Shown here one piece after another: positions 27,481 to 35,608 of a stretch of 58,815 bases of DNA. A program made the position numbers and the translations under genes. The notes under the pieces were generated by a model. That model was not told the DNA's origin, did not search any database, and saw only the letters and a program-made list of their open reading frames with translations. Origin of the DNA: Clostridiales bacterium (GTDB taxonomy: Bacteria > Bacillota > Clostridia > Christensenellales > Pumilibacteraceae); NCBI GenBank assembly GCA_022508445.1, contig JAFLVG010000011.1:1-58815 (forward strand), written 5' to 3'. Each line of letters begins with the position of its first letter. Within the stretch, counting starts at the first letter, position 1.

Positions 27481-28314
27481 TTAAAATTCGGGAGTATATG
27501 AACTGCTTGCCGATGAGAACTGTTGAAAGTAACCGCTGCCGAATCCGAGCTTCAAGGCGTGTTCCGCAACCGCTTTGTACTCTATTTTGCGTAGTTTCTC
27601 GTGCGGCTCGCCCACTCCGTTCGGAGTGAATTGACTCATGAGCGAAAGTACCGTGTTTGTGCCCACACTTTCGGCTATCATATCGAGCGCGCGAAGCGAA
27701 TTGTTGACGTTGCCGGGAAGCACCAAGTGCCGCACTATCATGCCGCGCTTTAAAATTCTCGCGCCGTTCACCTCTATCCACTCGTCGGAGGTTTTTCGCA
27801 TTTCTTGCATTGCCGCCACCGCGACTTTTGGGTAGTCACGCGCGCAAGACAGCTTGACGCTCAATTGCTCATCCGAGTATTTGAAATCGGTCAAGAACAC
27901 GTCCGAGAACGCGGCGGCGCGGCGCACTGCCTCCGTCGTTTCGTACCCGGACGTATTATATATATAGTTGTGTTTATTTTCGCACTGCGGCAATGCGCGT
28001 TCGATTGCGGAAAGGAAGTGCGACGGCGTTACAAGGTCGATGGAGTATTCTGAACTGTCGAACAACTCGGCAAGCTCTTTATCTCCGTACTCTTTCCCCA
28101 CGCCGCTACGGCTTATTTTATAGTTTTGACAGTACGAGCATTTGAGCGCGCAACCGCCGAAGAACACCGCCATGACTGTACCGAGGCACGGTTCTTCGTA
28201 AGTAAACTGACTTACCGTTTTTGCAACAACCGCATTCTTACCGCCGCCGCAAAACCCCACTTCGCCGATGTCGCGGTCGGCTTTGCACGCTCTCGGGCAA
28301 TCCAAACACTTCAT
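27481..28314 (-). CDS. PflX-type radical SAM protein (COG1313)
   Basis: A 277-residue iron-sulfur enzyme. An N-terminal four-cysteine cluster motif (MKCLDCPRACKADR, then GEVGFCG) precedes the radical SAM motif CALKCSYC in VFFGGCALKCSYCQNYKISR. This order is diagnostic for PflX-like proteins related to pyruvate formate-lyase activases; the true substrate is unknown. The C-terminal ILKRGMIVRHLVLPG and VLSLMSQFTP are family landmarks. The start at 28314 overlaps the upstream DUF2726 gene's stop as ATGA; a longer frame to 28377 would overlap that gene by 67 bases and is rejected. Confidence 0.88.
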   Translation of the reverse strand: MKCLDCPRACKADRDIGEVGFCGGGKNAVVAKTVSQFTYEEPCLGTVMAVFFGGCALKCSYCQNYKISRSGVGKEYGDKELAELFDSSEYSIDLVTPSHFLSAIERALPQCENKHNYIYNTSGYETTEAVRRAAAFSDVFLTDFKYSDEQLSVKLSCARDYPKVAVAAMQEMRKTSDEWIEVNGARILKRGMIVRHLVLPGNVNNSLRALDMIAESVGTNTVLSLMSQFTPNGVGEPHEKLRKIEYKAVAEHALKLGFGSGYFQQFSSASSSYTPEF

Positions 28315-28886
28315 TTGAGTATCGCTTTTAGTACGGCGCGCTTGACCGTTTGAAAGCTTAAATCGCCGTCCTGCCAAAATGTAACGAGCGGAAGCTTTGC
28401 GTCGGCGCAGATTGCGGCGACCTTCGCGTCGCGCATCTGCCTATCCTCGCGCAGGTGCGAGCGGTCGTTGAGCTCCACCAAGAGCAGAGGCTCGAACGTA
28501 TCCCTATCCACAAAGCAATAATCGCAAACGCGGAAAAGCTCGTTGCGGTACGAGGTGTTTGTTTTCTTGTCTATTACATTCGTGAGCGCAACCTGCGGCA
28601 CGACTTCGTATTTGCTCGGTGATATCTCGCGCAATAACTGTAAAAAGTTATATTCCGGGCGAGAGAGCATGACGCGCTTTCTTTCGTATTTTGCGTTGAG
28701 CTTGATCTTGTCTTTGGGCTTGTATAAAAGCGCAAAAACGCAAAACACCATCAGTATGACGCTGACGATAGTCATTATCCAAAACGTATCGTCATGAAAA
28801 TTCCGAAAAAACGGCATAAGGCTGAACGTAAATAACGTCAGCCCGACAAAAAAGAAAACTATATAAATGCCTTTTCTGAATTTCAT
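28311..28886 (-). CDS. Membrane-anchored DUF2726 protein
   Basis: A 191-residue protein with two hydrophobic segments (residues about 8-27 and 35-55), then a cytoplasmic DUF2726 domain: SRPEYNFLQLLREI ... VPQVALTNVID ... FRVCDYCFVDRDTFEPLLLVELNDRSH ... FWQDGDLS. The D-x(n)-LLVELND pattern is nuclease-like (restriction-endonuclease fold), so a nucleic-acid-processing role is often proposed but not shown. GGAG precedes the ATG; four-base overlap with the PflX-type gene implies coupling. Confidence 0.85.
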   Translation of the reverse strand: MKFRKGIYIVFFFVGLTLFTFSLMPFFRNFHDDTFWIMTIVSVILMVFCVFALLYKPKDKIKLNAKYERKRVMLSRPEYNFLQLLREISPSKYEVVPQVALTNVIDKKTNTSYRNELFRVCDYCFVDRDTFEPLLLVELNDRSHLREDRQMRDAKVAAICADAKLPLVTFWQDGDLSFQTVKRAVLKAILK

Positions 28887-28919
28887 ACCGCTCCGAATAA
28901 TAAATGAGTGGCTAAGGTT

Positions 28920-28946
28920 GAGATTTCTCTCTTAGGTCGAATTGAT
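28920..28946. repeat. Short relic of the intergenic repeat
   Basis: GAGATTTCTC ... GGTCGAATTGA keeps both ends of the element at 27262-27312 (read on the opposite strand) but has lost the middle. It fills most of the spacer between jag and the DUF2726 gene. Confidence 0.4.
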
Positions 28947-28953
28947 AATTCGG

Positions 28954-29901
28954 TTATCTCGGAATGATAACTACATAGCGGTAAGGCTCTTTGCCTTCCG
29001 AAGCGGTTGTGACGCGCGCATCGTCAGTGAGTGCATTATGAATTGTGCGGCGGTCGATTCTGTCCATCGCTTCGAGCTTGATTTTGCGGTGCTTTGCCAC
29101 GCACTCGTTTGCACGCCGCCTTGCCATTGCGGAAAGCGACGCCGCGCGTCTGTCGCGGTAACCGTTGCAATCGACGGTTATGTTCACATGACTTTTTTCG
29201 GCACGTGCGCAGGTTTCCGCCAGATACGACAATGCCGAAAGCGTTTCGCCGTGCCTGCCGATGATAAGCGAATCGTCGCCCTCTTGCGCTGTGATCTCTA
29301 TAAACTCACACGACTCGCGCGTTTCGATTTGGGTGCCGCCGAATCCCATTTTTTCGATAACGTCTTTAACAAACGTCAATGCATGCTCTGCCGCTTTCTT
29401 GTCTTCCTCGCTGAGCTTTCTCGGTGCGGATTCTTTGCGGTGCTCTGTTTCTTTGGTCTTTTCTTCTTGCTTTGCCGCGGTTTCCGATTGTTTTGCGGGC
29501 GACTTTTTCTTTTCGACCTTTTTGCCTGCACCCTGATTGTTCTCGGTCTTGGGCTTTGCGTCGCCACTCTCGTTTGCGGCTTTTTGGACGGGTTTCTTTT
29601 TACCCTCCGCCTTGATTTCGAGCTTTTCCTCTTTTACGGGTTTTTCCGCAGCCTCGGGCTTTTCGCTTTTTTCAGGCTTTGCCGGAGCTTCTTTTTTGTG
29701 CTCGTTTTTGGGCGCGGCTTGTTCTTCGGCTTTCACTTCCGCCTGTTCGGGACGGTCGAGCGTCAAACGGACTTTGGCCTTGCGGAAAAGTCCGCCTGCC
29801 TCTACTACTTCCACGTTTACTTCGTCAAGACTGACGCCGAGCTGTTTAAGACCTTGACTTATTGCGTCGTCTATCTTTTTGGCGCTTACTTCGATTGTCA
29901 C
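28954..29901 (-). CDS. jag: Jag/KhpB RNA-binding protein (SpoIIIJ-associated)
   Basis: A 315-residue protein with an N-terminal Jag-N domain (residues 1-52: VSAKKIDDAISQGLKQLGVS), a long Lys/Glu/Ala/Pro-rich linker (about 53-175), a KH domain (ITAQEGDDSLIIGRHGETLS, the GxxG being GRHG) and an R3H domain (RRANECVAKHRK, MDRIDRRTIH). KhpB binds RNA with KhpA and helps to control division and wall growth. The linker is unusually long, making the protein about 100 residues longer than in Bacillus. It follows yidC in the conserved rpmH-rnpA-yidD-yidC-jag order. Confidence 0.95.
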   Translation of the reverse strand: MTIEVSAKKIDDAISQGLKQLGVSLDEVNVEVVEAGGLFRKAKVRLTLDRPEQAEVKAEEQAAPKNEHKKEAPAKPEKSEKPEAAEKPVKEEKLEIKAEGKKKPVQKAANESGDAKPKTENNQGAGKKVEKKKSPAKQSETAAKQEEKTKETEHRKESAPRKLSEEDKKAAEHALTFVKDVIEKMGFGGTQIETRESCEFIEITAQEGDDSLIIGRHGETLSALSYLAETCARAEKSHVNITVDCNGYRDRRAASLSAMARRRANECVAKHRKIKLEAMDRIDRRTIHNALTDDARVTTASEGKEPYRYVVIIPR

Positions 29902-29951
29902 TTTCCTACCTACCTTTTGCCGTGCGCGGCATTTGCGCGTAGCGCGGCTTG

Positions 29952-31424
29952 TTACTTCTTTTTCGATTTGGACGACATGTCCATGCCCATCAAATCGTTG
30001 GGATCGGGCCTGCCGCTTTTCTGAACGCTTTTGACAGTCTGTTGCCCCGACTTTTTGGCTTTCTTGTTCTTTGCCGGCTTGTCGGCACTTCCGCCCTGCG
30101 CGTAACCTTCCGCCGCCGCTACAACCGTTTCTTTCGCGCCGGCATTGGGATTGGCGCCCTTAACATAATGGATAATGGGCGACTGCTTGTATGTGACCGT
30201 GCGCGCGCAACCCGTTGCAATGCCGTGATTGCGGTTATGCTTGTAGCGGTCGATGAGCTTGATTATGTTCGTGAATGCGAAGTTAAAGAACAGTGTGGTC
30301 GCGCTGTTGACTACCATGTACACCGCAAATATCGACGCGTACTGCGTTGCGAATATCGCCATCATGATAGGCATGATGACCATCATTACCTTCATACTCG
30401 TGGCTGTTCCGCCCTTTGCATTTACCTGTCCTGCGCGCTTTTGCTGGAACATCGTAAGAAGCTGTGACGCGACGGACAGCAGTACTACGAGCAAAGGCAA
30501 AATCAAATATCCGTTTGTTCGGCTCCTGCTCTTGTCGTGCAAGAGCTTGTACATAACGCGCTCGTACATGACGCGGTTGTATGCTCTGCTGTGGTCCTCG
30601 GACGGCAGCTTGCTCGTCGAGGCTTTTTTATAATCGTCTATTCCCTTGACAAACGCGCTCCACGAAAGAATGGCCTGATTGCCCCAAGGCACGTCCGGCG
30701 CCCAAATATTCTTAACCCACAAGAACGACGCTTGGACTTTGTCGACGCGCTTGACGCCCTCGCGCATCAGCGTGAAGTTCTCCGGCAGCACTTTGTTATA
30801 CTCTTCGTTTTTGCGCAGCTCTTTGACGTAGCTGTCGTCGAGCCCGTTGTAATACATTTGATATATTACGTCCTGGCCTATCGCTATCGCTATCGGTTGA
30901 AGCGCCGTTTCCTCTGCGGTGGGGTTTTCCTCATCCTCGGGATTGTAGACCTGACTGTAAACGTATTGGAACTCGTCGTACATCGTCGTGTACTGCTTAA
31001 ACGTCATATATTCCGCGATAGTCTGCATGGAAATCCACAGCGTGATGAACACGACGAGAGTAACTATCATGGGCAGACACGACGAAAAATAGCTGTACCC
31101 TTCTTTGCGGTTAAGCTCCATTTGTTTTTGCGAAAAAGCCTGCTTGTCATGACCGTACTGCTTTTGGATTTTCTCCATCGTAGGCTTTAACCGCTCGGTA
31201 ATCTTTTGATTCTTGTGCATTTTGTACCGCTGATAGAAATCGAGCGGAGAAAGGACCAGCTTCAAAAGCACGGTAAATACCACGATTCGCCAGCCGTAAT
31301 CGGCAACGAACGCAAAAACTTTGAGTATGAGCAAATGCCACATACTGCCCGGCGCGGCGACCTTGGGCGTTATAGCCGCTTGCACCGATCCGAATATTGC
31401 GAATACGGAATTCAAAATAGCCAT
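29952..31424 (-). CDS. yidC: Membrane protein insertase YidC (SpoIIIJ/Oxa1 family)
   Basis: A 490-residue insertase. A first membrane segment and loop precede the conserved insertase core YGWRIVVFTVLLKLVLSPLD (with the groove Arg in this region), the coiled hairpin HKNQKITERLKPTMEKIQKQ, and later membrane segments. It has an insertion of roughly 150 residues between the second and third core segments (YMTFKQYTTMYDEFQYVYSQ to HDKSRSRTNG), so it is much longer than Bacillus YidC (about 260). Lys-rich tail ends SSKSKKK. Start ATG 31424 has GGAG 7 bases upstream and overlaps yidD by 13 bases; a longer frame reading through yidD is rejected. Confidence 0.95.
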   Translation of the reverse strand: MAILNSVFAIFGSVQAAITPKVAAPGSMWHLLILKVFAFVADYGWRIVVFTVLLKLVLSPLDFYQRYKMHKNQKITERLKPTMEKIQKQYGHDKQAFSQKQMELNRKEGYSYFSSCLPMIVTLVVFITLWISMQTIAEYMTFKQYTTMYDEFQYVYSQVYNPEDEENPTAEETALQPIAIAIGQDVIYQMYYNGLDDSYVKELRKNEEYNKVLPENFTLMREGVKRVDKVQASFLWVKNIWAPDVPWGNQAILSWSAFVKGIDDYKKASTSKLPSEDHSRAYNRVMYERVMYKLLHDKSRSRTNGYLILPLLVVLLSVASQLLTMFQQKRAGQVNAKGGTATSMKVMMVIMPIMMAIFATQYASIFAVYMVVNSATTLFFNFAFTNIIKLIDRYKHNRNHGIATGCARTVTYKQSPIIHYVKGANPNAGAKETVVAAAEGYAQGGSADKPAKNKKAKKSGQQTVKSVQKSGRPDPNDLMGMDMSSKSKKK

Positions 31425-31696
31425 TTCATATCTCCATGGGGGTTGTCCGGCACGGGATCGAATCCGCCGGCCTTCCACGGCACACACCGCAGCAATCGCT
31501 TTGTCCCGAGAAATATTCCCCGTATTACGCCGAATCTCTTTATCGCTTGTACCATGTACGTCGAACAACTCGGCGTGTATATGCAAACGTCGGGCGTAAG
31601 CGGCGATATGCACTTTTTGTAAAAATACACAAGGCCGAGAAACAGCCAGCGAAACGTTATTATATCGATGATTATGCGCTTGACTTTGCGACTCAT
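31412..31696 (-). CDS. yidD: Membrane protein insertion efficiency factor YidD
   Basis: A 94-residue membrane-associated protein of the YidD (haemolytic) family: YKKCISPLTPDVCIYTPSCS, TYMVQAIKRFGVIRG, LLRCVPWKAGGFDPVP. All three conserved cysteines and the GG-DPVP end are present. It assists YidC. Start overlaps the rnpA stop by four bases and its end overlaps the yidC start by 13. Confidence 0.96.
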   Translation of the reverse strand: MSRKVKRIIIDIITFRWLFLGLVYFYKKCISPLTPDVCIYTPSCSTYMVQAIKRFGVIRGIFLGTKRLLRCVPWKAGGFDPVPDNPHGDMKWLF

Positions 31697-32022
31697 AGCA
31701 TAAGTCCCGCACGCTCGAAAAGCGATTCAATCTCTCCGTCGAGCGTGTGATAATCCTTGTCCGCCGACGATGGGTTTGCTACGACAATCGCCTGGCACCC
31801 CGAAAGCATAGGGATTCTTTCGCGAACGGACGCTCGGAGCCTGCGCTTTACCTTATTGCGCACGACCGCCTTGCCGACTTTGTTCGATACCGAAAAACCC
31901 ACCCGCACGGATCGCGCGGGCGTGAAAATCAAAGCGACGTCGGCCTCGCACAAGCGCTTGCCCCTGCGGTAAACGTACGAAAACGAGCCGTGCTTATTCA
32001 GTCTGTGCGCCTTGTTAAGCAA
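31693..32022 (-). CDS. rnpA: Ribonuclease P protein component
   Basis: A 109-residue protein that assists the P RNA in maturing tRNA 5' ends. It shows the family's FSYVYRRGKR and the RNR signature in NKVGKAVVRNKVKRRLR. The start is TTG at 32022, which follows the rpmH stop codon with no gap (TAATTG), so translation is likely coupled to rpmH; the 'MLNKAHRLNKHGSF' N-terminus matches the family. Confidence 0.96.
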   Translation of the reverse strand: MLNKAHRLNKHGSFSYVYRRGKRLCEADVALIFTPARSVRVGFSVSNKVGKAVVRNKVKRRLRASVRERIPMLSGCQAIVVANPSSADKDYHTLDGEIESLFERAGLML

Positions 32023-32172
32023 TTACTTGCCGAGCGGTCTGGGGGTAAGGTTCTTGCGGCCCTTGTTACGGCGGCGTTTGAGAACTCTGCGTCCGCCCTG
32101 CGTTTTCATTCTTTGACGGAAGCCGTGGACTTTGCGCTGTTGACGCTTTTTGGGTTGATACGTTCTCTTCAT
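32023..32172 (-). CDS. rpmH: 50S ribosomal protein L34
   Basis: A 49-residue highly basic protein, [20 protein letters not shown] at its start and a C-terminal extension ending TPRPLGK, a few residues longer than the usual 44-46. Ribosome site GGAG lies 8 bases before the ATG. Strong promoter upstream. It heads the rnpA-yidD-yidC-jag operon. Confidence 0.97.
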   Translation of the reverse strand: MKRTYQPKKRQQRKVHGFRQRMKTQGGRRVLKRRRNKGRKNLTPRPLGK

Positions 32173-32190
32173 GATGTTTCTCCGAAATTA

Positions 32191-32206
32191 TGCGGTTTTC
32201 ACCGCA
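32191..32206 (-). promoter_or_regulatory. Hairpin in rpmH leader
   Basis: A perfect 6-bp stem with a GAAA tetraloop (TGCGGT-GAAA-ACCGCA) lies between the promoter and the Shine-Dalgarno of rpmH. It could protect the 5' end or be a protein-binding site. Confidence 0.5.
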
Positions 32207-32223
32207 ATAGCATACTAACGATA

Positions 32224-32252
32224 ATTATACATTAATTCAACTGTTAAGTCAA
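32224..32252 (-). promoter_or_regulatory. Promoter of rpmH operon
   Basis: Minus strand: TTGACT (32247-32252), 17-bp spacer, TATAAT (32224-32229). Confidence 0.88.
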
Positions 32253-32306
32253 GGATTTTTAATATGAAATATGCGACCGAACATACTCGCTCATGTCCAA
32301 ATACGC

Positions 32307-32335
32307 TTGCCAAATCGCAACTTTCGAAGTATAAT
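32307..32335 (+). promoter_or_regulatory. Promoter of the TtcA-like/HAD operon
   Basis: TTGCCA (32307-32312), 17-bp spacer, TATAAT (32330-32335). Predicted leader of about 16 bases with no visible Shine-Dalgarno. Back to back with the rpmH promoter. Confidence 0.8.
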
Positions 32336-32357
32336 TATTTACGGATTTATACGTATT

Positions 32358-33074
32358 ATGAAACTTCAAAAATTACTTTCAATGGTCAGACGGTGCGACG
32401 CGGATTTCGGACTGATAGAGCAAGGCGACAAGATTGCCGTGGGACTGTCCGGCGGCAAGGACTCGCTTGCGCTGCTTTACGCGCTTGCCTCTTATAGGCG
32501 GTTTTGCACAAACAGCTTCGAGCTTTGCGCAGTCGTGATAGACGCCGGCGCCGGCGCCGACTTTTCTCCGCTCGTGCCGCTTTGCGAAAAGCTCGATGTA
32601 CCGCTCCATATCGTCAAAACGGAGATTGCGCCCATCGTGTTCGAGGCGCGCAGGGAAAAGAACCCGTGCTCGCTTTGCTCAAAGATGAGAAGAGGCGCGC
32701 TCGACGGCAAGCTGAACGAGCTCGGCTACAACGTTCTCGCGCTCGGGCACAATGCCGACGATATGGTGGAAACACTTCTGCTCGGCATGCTGTACGAGGG
32801 GCGGCTTAACACTCTTCAACCGAAGTCGTATCTCGACCGCGCCGGCATAAAGCTCATTCGTCCGCTTTTGTATGTTCGCGAAAAGGAAACGGCGGCGTTC
32901 GTCAGGGAATACTCCGCGCCCGTAGTAGTCAACCCCTGCCCGGCGAACGGATTTACAAAGCGCGAAACTATGAAGTCGCTGATATCCGAAATGTGCAAAA
33001 TAACGCCCGACGCGTTCGAGCGCATTCACTCGGCACTCACTCACCCCGAACGCAATAATCTTATTAAGAAGTGA
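32358..33074 (+). CDS. TtcA-like tRNA-thiolating PP-loop ATPase
   Basis: A 238-residue member of the TtcA/TtuA family (tRNA 2-thiolation). The PP-loop is GLSGGKDSLALL (residues about 29-40). A CxxC pair follows in NPCSLCSKMRRG, then ALGHNADDMVETLLLG, and a C-terminal Cys in VNPCPANGFTKRE. The two CxxC-region cysteines plus the late Cys would bind the iron-sulfur cluster of TtcA. The frame is open to 32271, but the promoter at 32307-32335 lies inside that extension, so ATG 32358 is chosen. It heads a two-gene operon with a HAD phosphatase. Confidence 0.85.
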   Translation: MKLQKLLSMVRRCDADFGLIEQGDKIAVGLSGGKDSLALLYALASYRRFCTNSFELCAVVIDAGAGADFSPLVPLCEKLDVPLHIVKTEIAPIVFEARREKNPCSLCSKMRRGALDGKLNELGYNVLALGHNADDMVETLLLGMLYEGRLNTLQPKSYLDRAGIKLIRPLLYVREKETAAFVREYSAPVVVNPCPANGFTKRETMKSLISEMCKITPDAFERIHSALTHPERNNLIKK

Positions 33075-33086
33075 CGAGGTAAAAAA

Positions 33087-33728
33087 ATGTTCGATTTCGC
33101 GCTGTTCGATTTAGACGGTACTCTCACCGATTCATACGACGGAATAATCAATTCGGTCAAGCACTCGCTCGAAAAGCTGGGCGCACCATGCCCCGACGAG
33201 AGGCGCTTAAAGTGCTTTATAGGTCCGCCGCTCTGGGATTCGTTCGTCACGCACTGCGGTTTCGATAAACCCACCGCCGAGCGCGCGGTCGAATACTACC
33301 GCGAATATTATTCGGTCAACGGCTGGCAAGAAAACAAGGTGTACGACGGCGTTCTCGAAATGCTGCAAAGCCTCAAAGCAAAAGGCAAAACGCTCGGCGT
33401 GGCAACCTCCAAGCCCGAGCATTATTCAAAGAAAATAGTGCATCTTTTCGGGCTTGACAAGTATTTCGACTTCGTCGCAGGCGCGACGTTCGACGAATCG
33501 CGCTCCACAAAGGATAAGGTTATCGCCTACGCGCTCGAACAGATAAATACCCCAAAAAATCGAATTGTAATGGTCGGCGACCGCAGTCACGATATTTCGG
33601 GCGCAAAAGCGAACGGGCTGAAATCGATAGGCGTTTTGTACGGCTACGGCGATAAAAACGAGCTTACGGAAGCAGGCGCAGACTATATAGCAAAAACTCC
33701 GCATGACGTTGTTACAATAATAGATTGA
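33087..33728 (+). CDS. HAD hydrolase, phosphoglycolate-phosphatase-like
   Basis: A 213-residue HAD-superfamily phosphatase with the four motifs: FDLDGTLTDSYDG (I, nucleophile Asp in DxDGT), VATSKPEHY (II), a Lys in STKDKVIAYALE (III) and VMVGDRSHDISGA (IV). The helical cap lies between motifs I and II (C1 type). Gph-like sequence (GAKANGLKSIGVLYGYG). Substrate not certain: phosphoglycolate, pyrophosphate or another small phosphoester. GAGG lies 8 bases before the ATG, 12 bases after the TtcA-like gene. Confidence 0.9.
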   Translation: MFDFALFDLDGTLTDSYDGIINSVKHSLEKLGAPCPDERRLKCFIGPPLWDSFVTHCGFDKPTAERAVEYYREYYSVNGWQENKVYDGVLEMLQSLKAKGKTLGVATSKPEHYSKKIVHLFGLDKYFDFVAGATFDESRSTKDKVIAYALEQINTPKNRIVMVGDRSHDISGAKANGLKSIGVLYGYGDKNELTEAGADYIAKTPHDVVTIID

Positions 33729-33737
33729 TATAAACAA

Positions 33738-33767
33738 AAAGGCTTTGCGAAATTTGCAAAGCCTTTT
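33738..33767. terminator. Two-way terminator closing the HAD operon and the glycan operon
   Basis: Stem AAAGGCTTTGC / GCAAAGCCTTT with A/T runs on both sides, between the convergent HAD gene and the last gene of the glycan operon. Confidence 0.92.
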
Positions 33768-33793
33768 TTATGCCGTAAATTGATATTTACATG

Positions 33794-35608
33794 TTACTTA
33801 CATTTAAGCATTGCGGATAGTGCGGCGATGAACGCGTCGTTATCCGCTTCATCGCGTATCGCGATACGAACATATTGTTTATCGGATATGATTTTACCCG
33901 ATAGATCCTTTGCTATTATATTGTGACGCAAAAGCAATTGCTTTACAAATTCGCCGGAAGTGATCCCTTTAAGTTCCAGTGTCAGATAATTCGCTTGCGA
34001 CGGAATTACGCGCAAATACTTTCCGAACTTTTTGAGCTCCGCGACAAACCGCGCACGCTCGGCTTTGAATTTTTTCAGCGCCGCCGCATAATCTTTTTTG
34101 TACTTTTCCTCGATTTGTAAGTAGAACTCGGCGAACGAATTTATATTCCATATTCCGACGTCATGCTTGATAAACTTAATGAAATCGGCGTCGCCAGACG
34201 CGATTATTCCCAGCCTCAATCCGGGTACTCCGTAGCTTTTCGATATGCTTTTGACTACGCACATGTTCGTATATCTATCGAGAAGCTCTTGCGAAATAAA
34301 CGAATTGTCGTCGCCGTCCGCAAAATCCACAAACGATTCGTCAAGCACGAAAAAGATGTTATTTACGGCCGTCCATTCGGCAAGCTTCATGACGTCCGCA
34401 GGCGGAATAAAGTTGCCGGACGGATTATCGGGGTTTATAAGTATCAATGTTTCTATGCCCTTGCCGCCGAAATACTCGATGACGTCCTTTGCCGTATAAG
34501 ACATGTCGGCATTATCGGGAGTAAAAATAACTTGCTCTTTCTTGTCGTATCTGTTCGAATACTCTTCGAACGTCGGCCGTATAATCCCTACCTTTCCGTC
34601 GATACGCGACATGACGGATTTAATAAGCTCCGCCGCACCGTTGCCGACTGCGATATTGTCAATGCTTACACCGAAATTTTTTGCCGCGAGCAAGCTGTTT
34701 ACGCGCATGCCCGAAGGATATTGCGTGGCCAAAATATCGAAATTCGCCTTTATCTCGTCGAGCAATCTTTGCGGAGGAAAATACGGGTTTACCAAATAGC
34801 AAAAGTCCAACAGCTTGGGATAGCGCCAATAACCGCCGTAACGGCTTTGTAGCGCCTTTATTTTATCGTCGCCCGTGGCAAACATAGAGGACGCTATATC
34901 CAAATCTTGAATATCGTCTATCTCGTACCACAGCTGTCCGTCCAGCCTTTTCGCCTTGATTTCGGGCTCGTCGAGCATCGTTATGATTTTTAAAACCTGC
35001 TCATAGTACTCATTATTGCCGACGGCGGCGCTGTACGCGCCCAAAAACGGAACGTAATGCGTTTTGGAAAAGTGCTTTCCGAACTTGTAAATATTCACCG
35101 TTTTATAGTACGACTTCATATCATCGAACTTGAATTTTTTGCCCGGAACAAATTCGAGAATATCGTCGTCATCCGAAAGCTTGACGCATGTTCCATCCAT
35201 CCAGCTCTCGTATTTATCGACAAGCGCGAGCGTATCGCGAGGATCGTTTACCAAAAGATCGATGACGGCGTCCTCTACGATAATGTCGGACTCGAACAGC
35301 AGAGTGTCGTCCTCACACAAATGCTTTTTTGCAAGCGACAGCGAATATATGTTGTTGGTCTTGTCGTAGATGTGATTGTTCACGTACTCTATCGGTGTTT
35401 TGACGCCGAGCGTGCCGATAAAGTCCACAAGCCTTTGCCCTTGATATCCGATGACTATTACAATCTTTTTCAGATTGTACGCTTCAAGCTGGTGCAACAA
35501 CCGCTCAATCAGCGATACTCCGTTGACCTTGACCATGCACTTTGTGTTGTTTTGCGTAAGCTCTTTGAGCCGCTTGCCCATTCCGGCAGCCAATATTACC
35601 GCTTGCAT
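33794..35608 (-). CDS. Fused nucleotidyltransferase and PLP-dependent aminotransferase/decarboxylase
   Basis: A 604-residue bifunctional protein. Residues 1-245 are a LicC/PntC-type nucleotidyltransferase (MQAVILAAGMGKRLKEL, then MVKVNGVSLIERLLHQLEAY), expected to make a CDP-linked small molecule. Residues about 260-604 are a class I/II PLP enzyme resembling HisC or CobD (NPYFPPQRLLDEI; LINPDNPSGNF; PLP Lys457 in SISKSYGVPGLRLG). A similar fusion is known from phosphonate synthesis (PntC, CTP:2-aminoethylphosphonate cytidylyltransferase with a transaminase domain, from memory); a CobD-like decarboxylase making a phospho-aminoalcohol is the alternative. It abuts licD (TAA-ATG with no gap) with GGAGGAG upstream, so it likely makes the donor for LicD. 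Confidence 0.85.
   Translation of the reverse strand: MQAVILAAGMGKRLKELTQNNTKCMVKVNGVSLIERLLHQLEAYNLKKIVIVIGYQGQRLVDFIGTLGVKTPIEYVNNHIYDKTNNIYSLSLAKKHLCEDDTLLFESDIIVEDAVIDLLVNDPRDTLALVDKYESWMDGTCVKLSDDDDILEFVPGKKFKFDDMKSYYKTVNIYKFGKHFSKTHYVPFLGAYSAAVGNNEYYEQVLKIITMLDEPEIKAKRLDGQLWYEIDDIQDLDIASSMFATGDDKIKALQSRYGGYWRYPKLLDFCYLVNPYFPPQRLLDEIKANFDILATQYPSGMRVNSLLAAKNFGVSIDNIAVGNGAAELIKSVMSRIDGKVGIIRPTFEEYSNRYDKKEQVIFTPDNADMSYTAKDVIEYFGGKGIETLILINPDNPSGNFIPPADVMKLAEWTAVNNIFFVLDESFVDFADGDDNSFISQELLDRYTNMCVVKSISKSYGVPGLRLGIIASGDADFIKFIKHDVGIWNINSFAEFYLQIEEKYKKDYAAALKKFKAERARFVAELKKFGKYLRVIPSQANYLTLELKGITSGEFVKQLLLRHNIIAKDLSGKIISDKQYVRIAIRDEADNDAFIAALSAMLKCK

Noticed and set aside
31425-31730. 102-residue extension of YidC
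   Set aside because: It is the yidD sequence in another frame; YidC has its own ribosome site at 31424.
32173-32357. Replication origin beside rpmH
   Set aside because: No dnaA, no DnaA-box-like words and no AT-rich unwinding cluster were seen.
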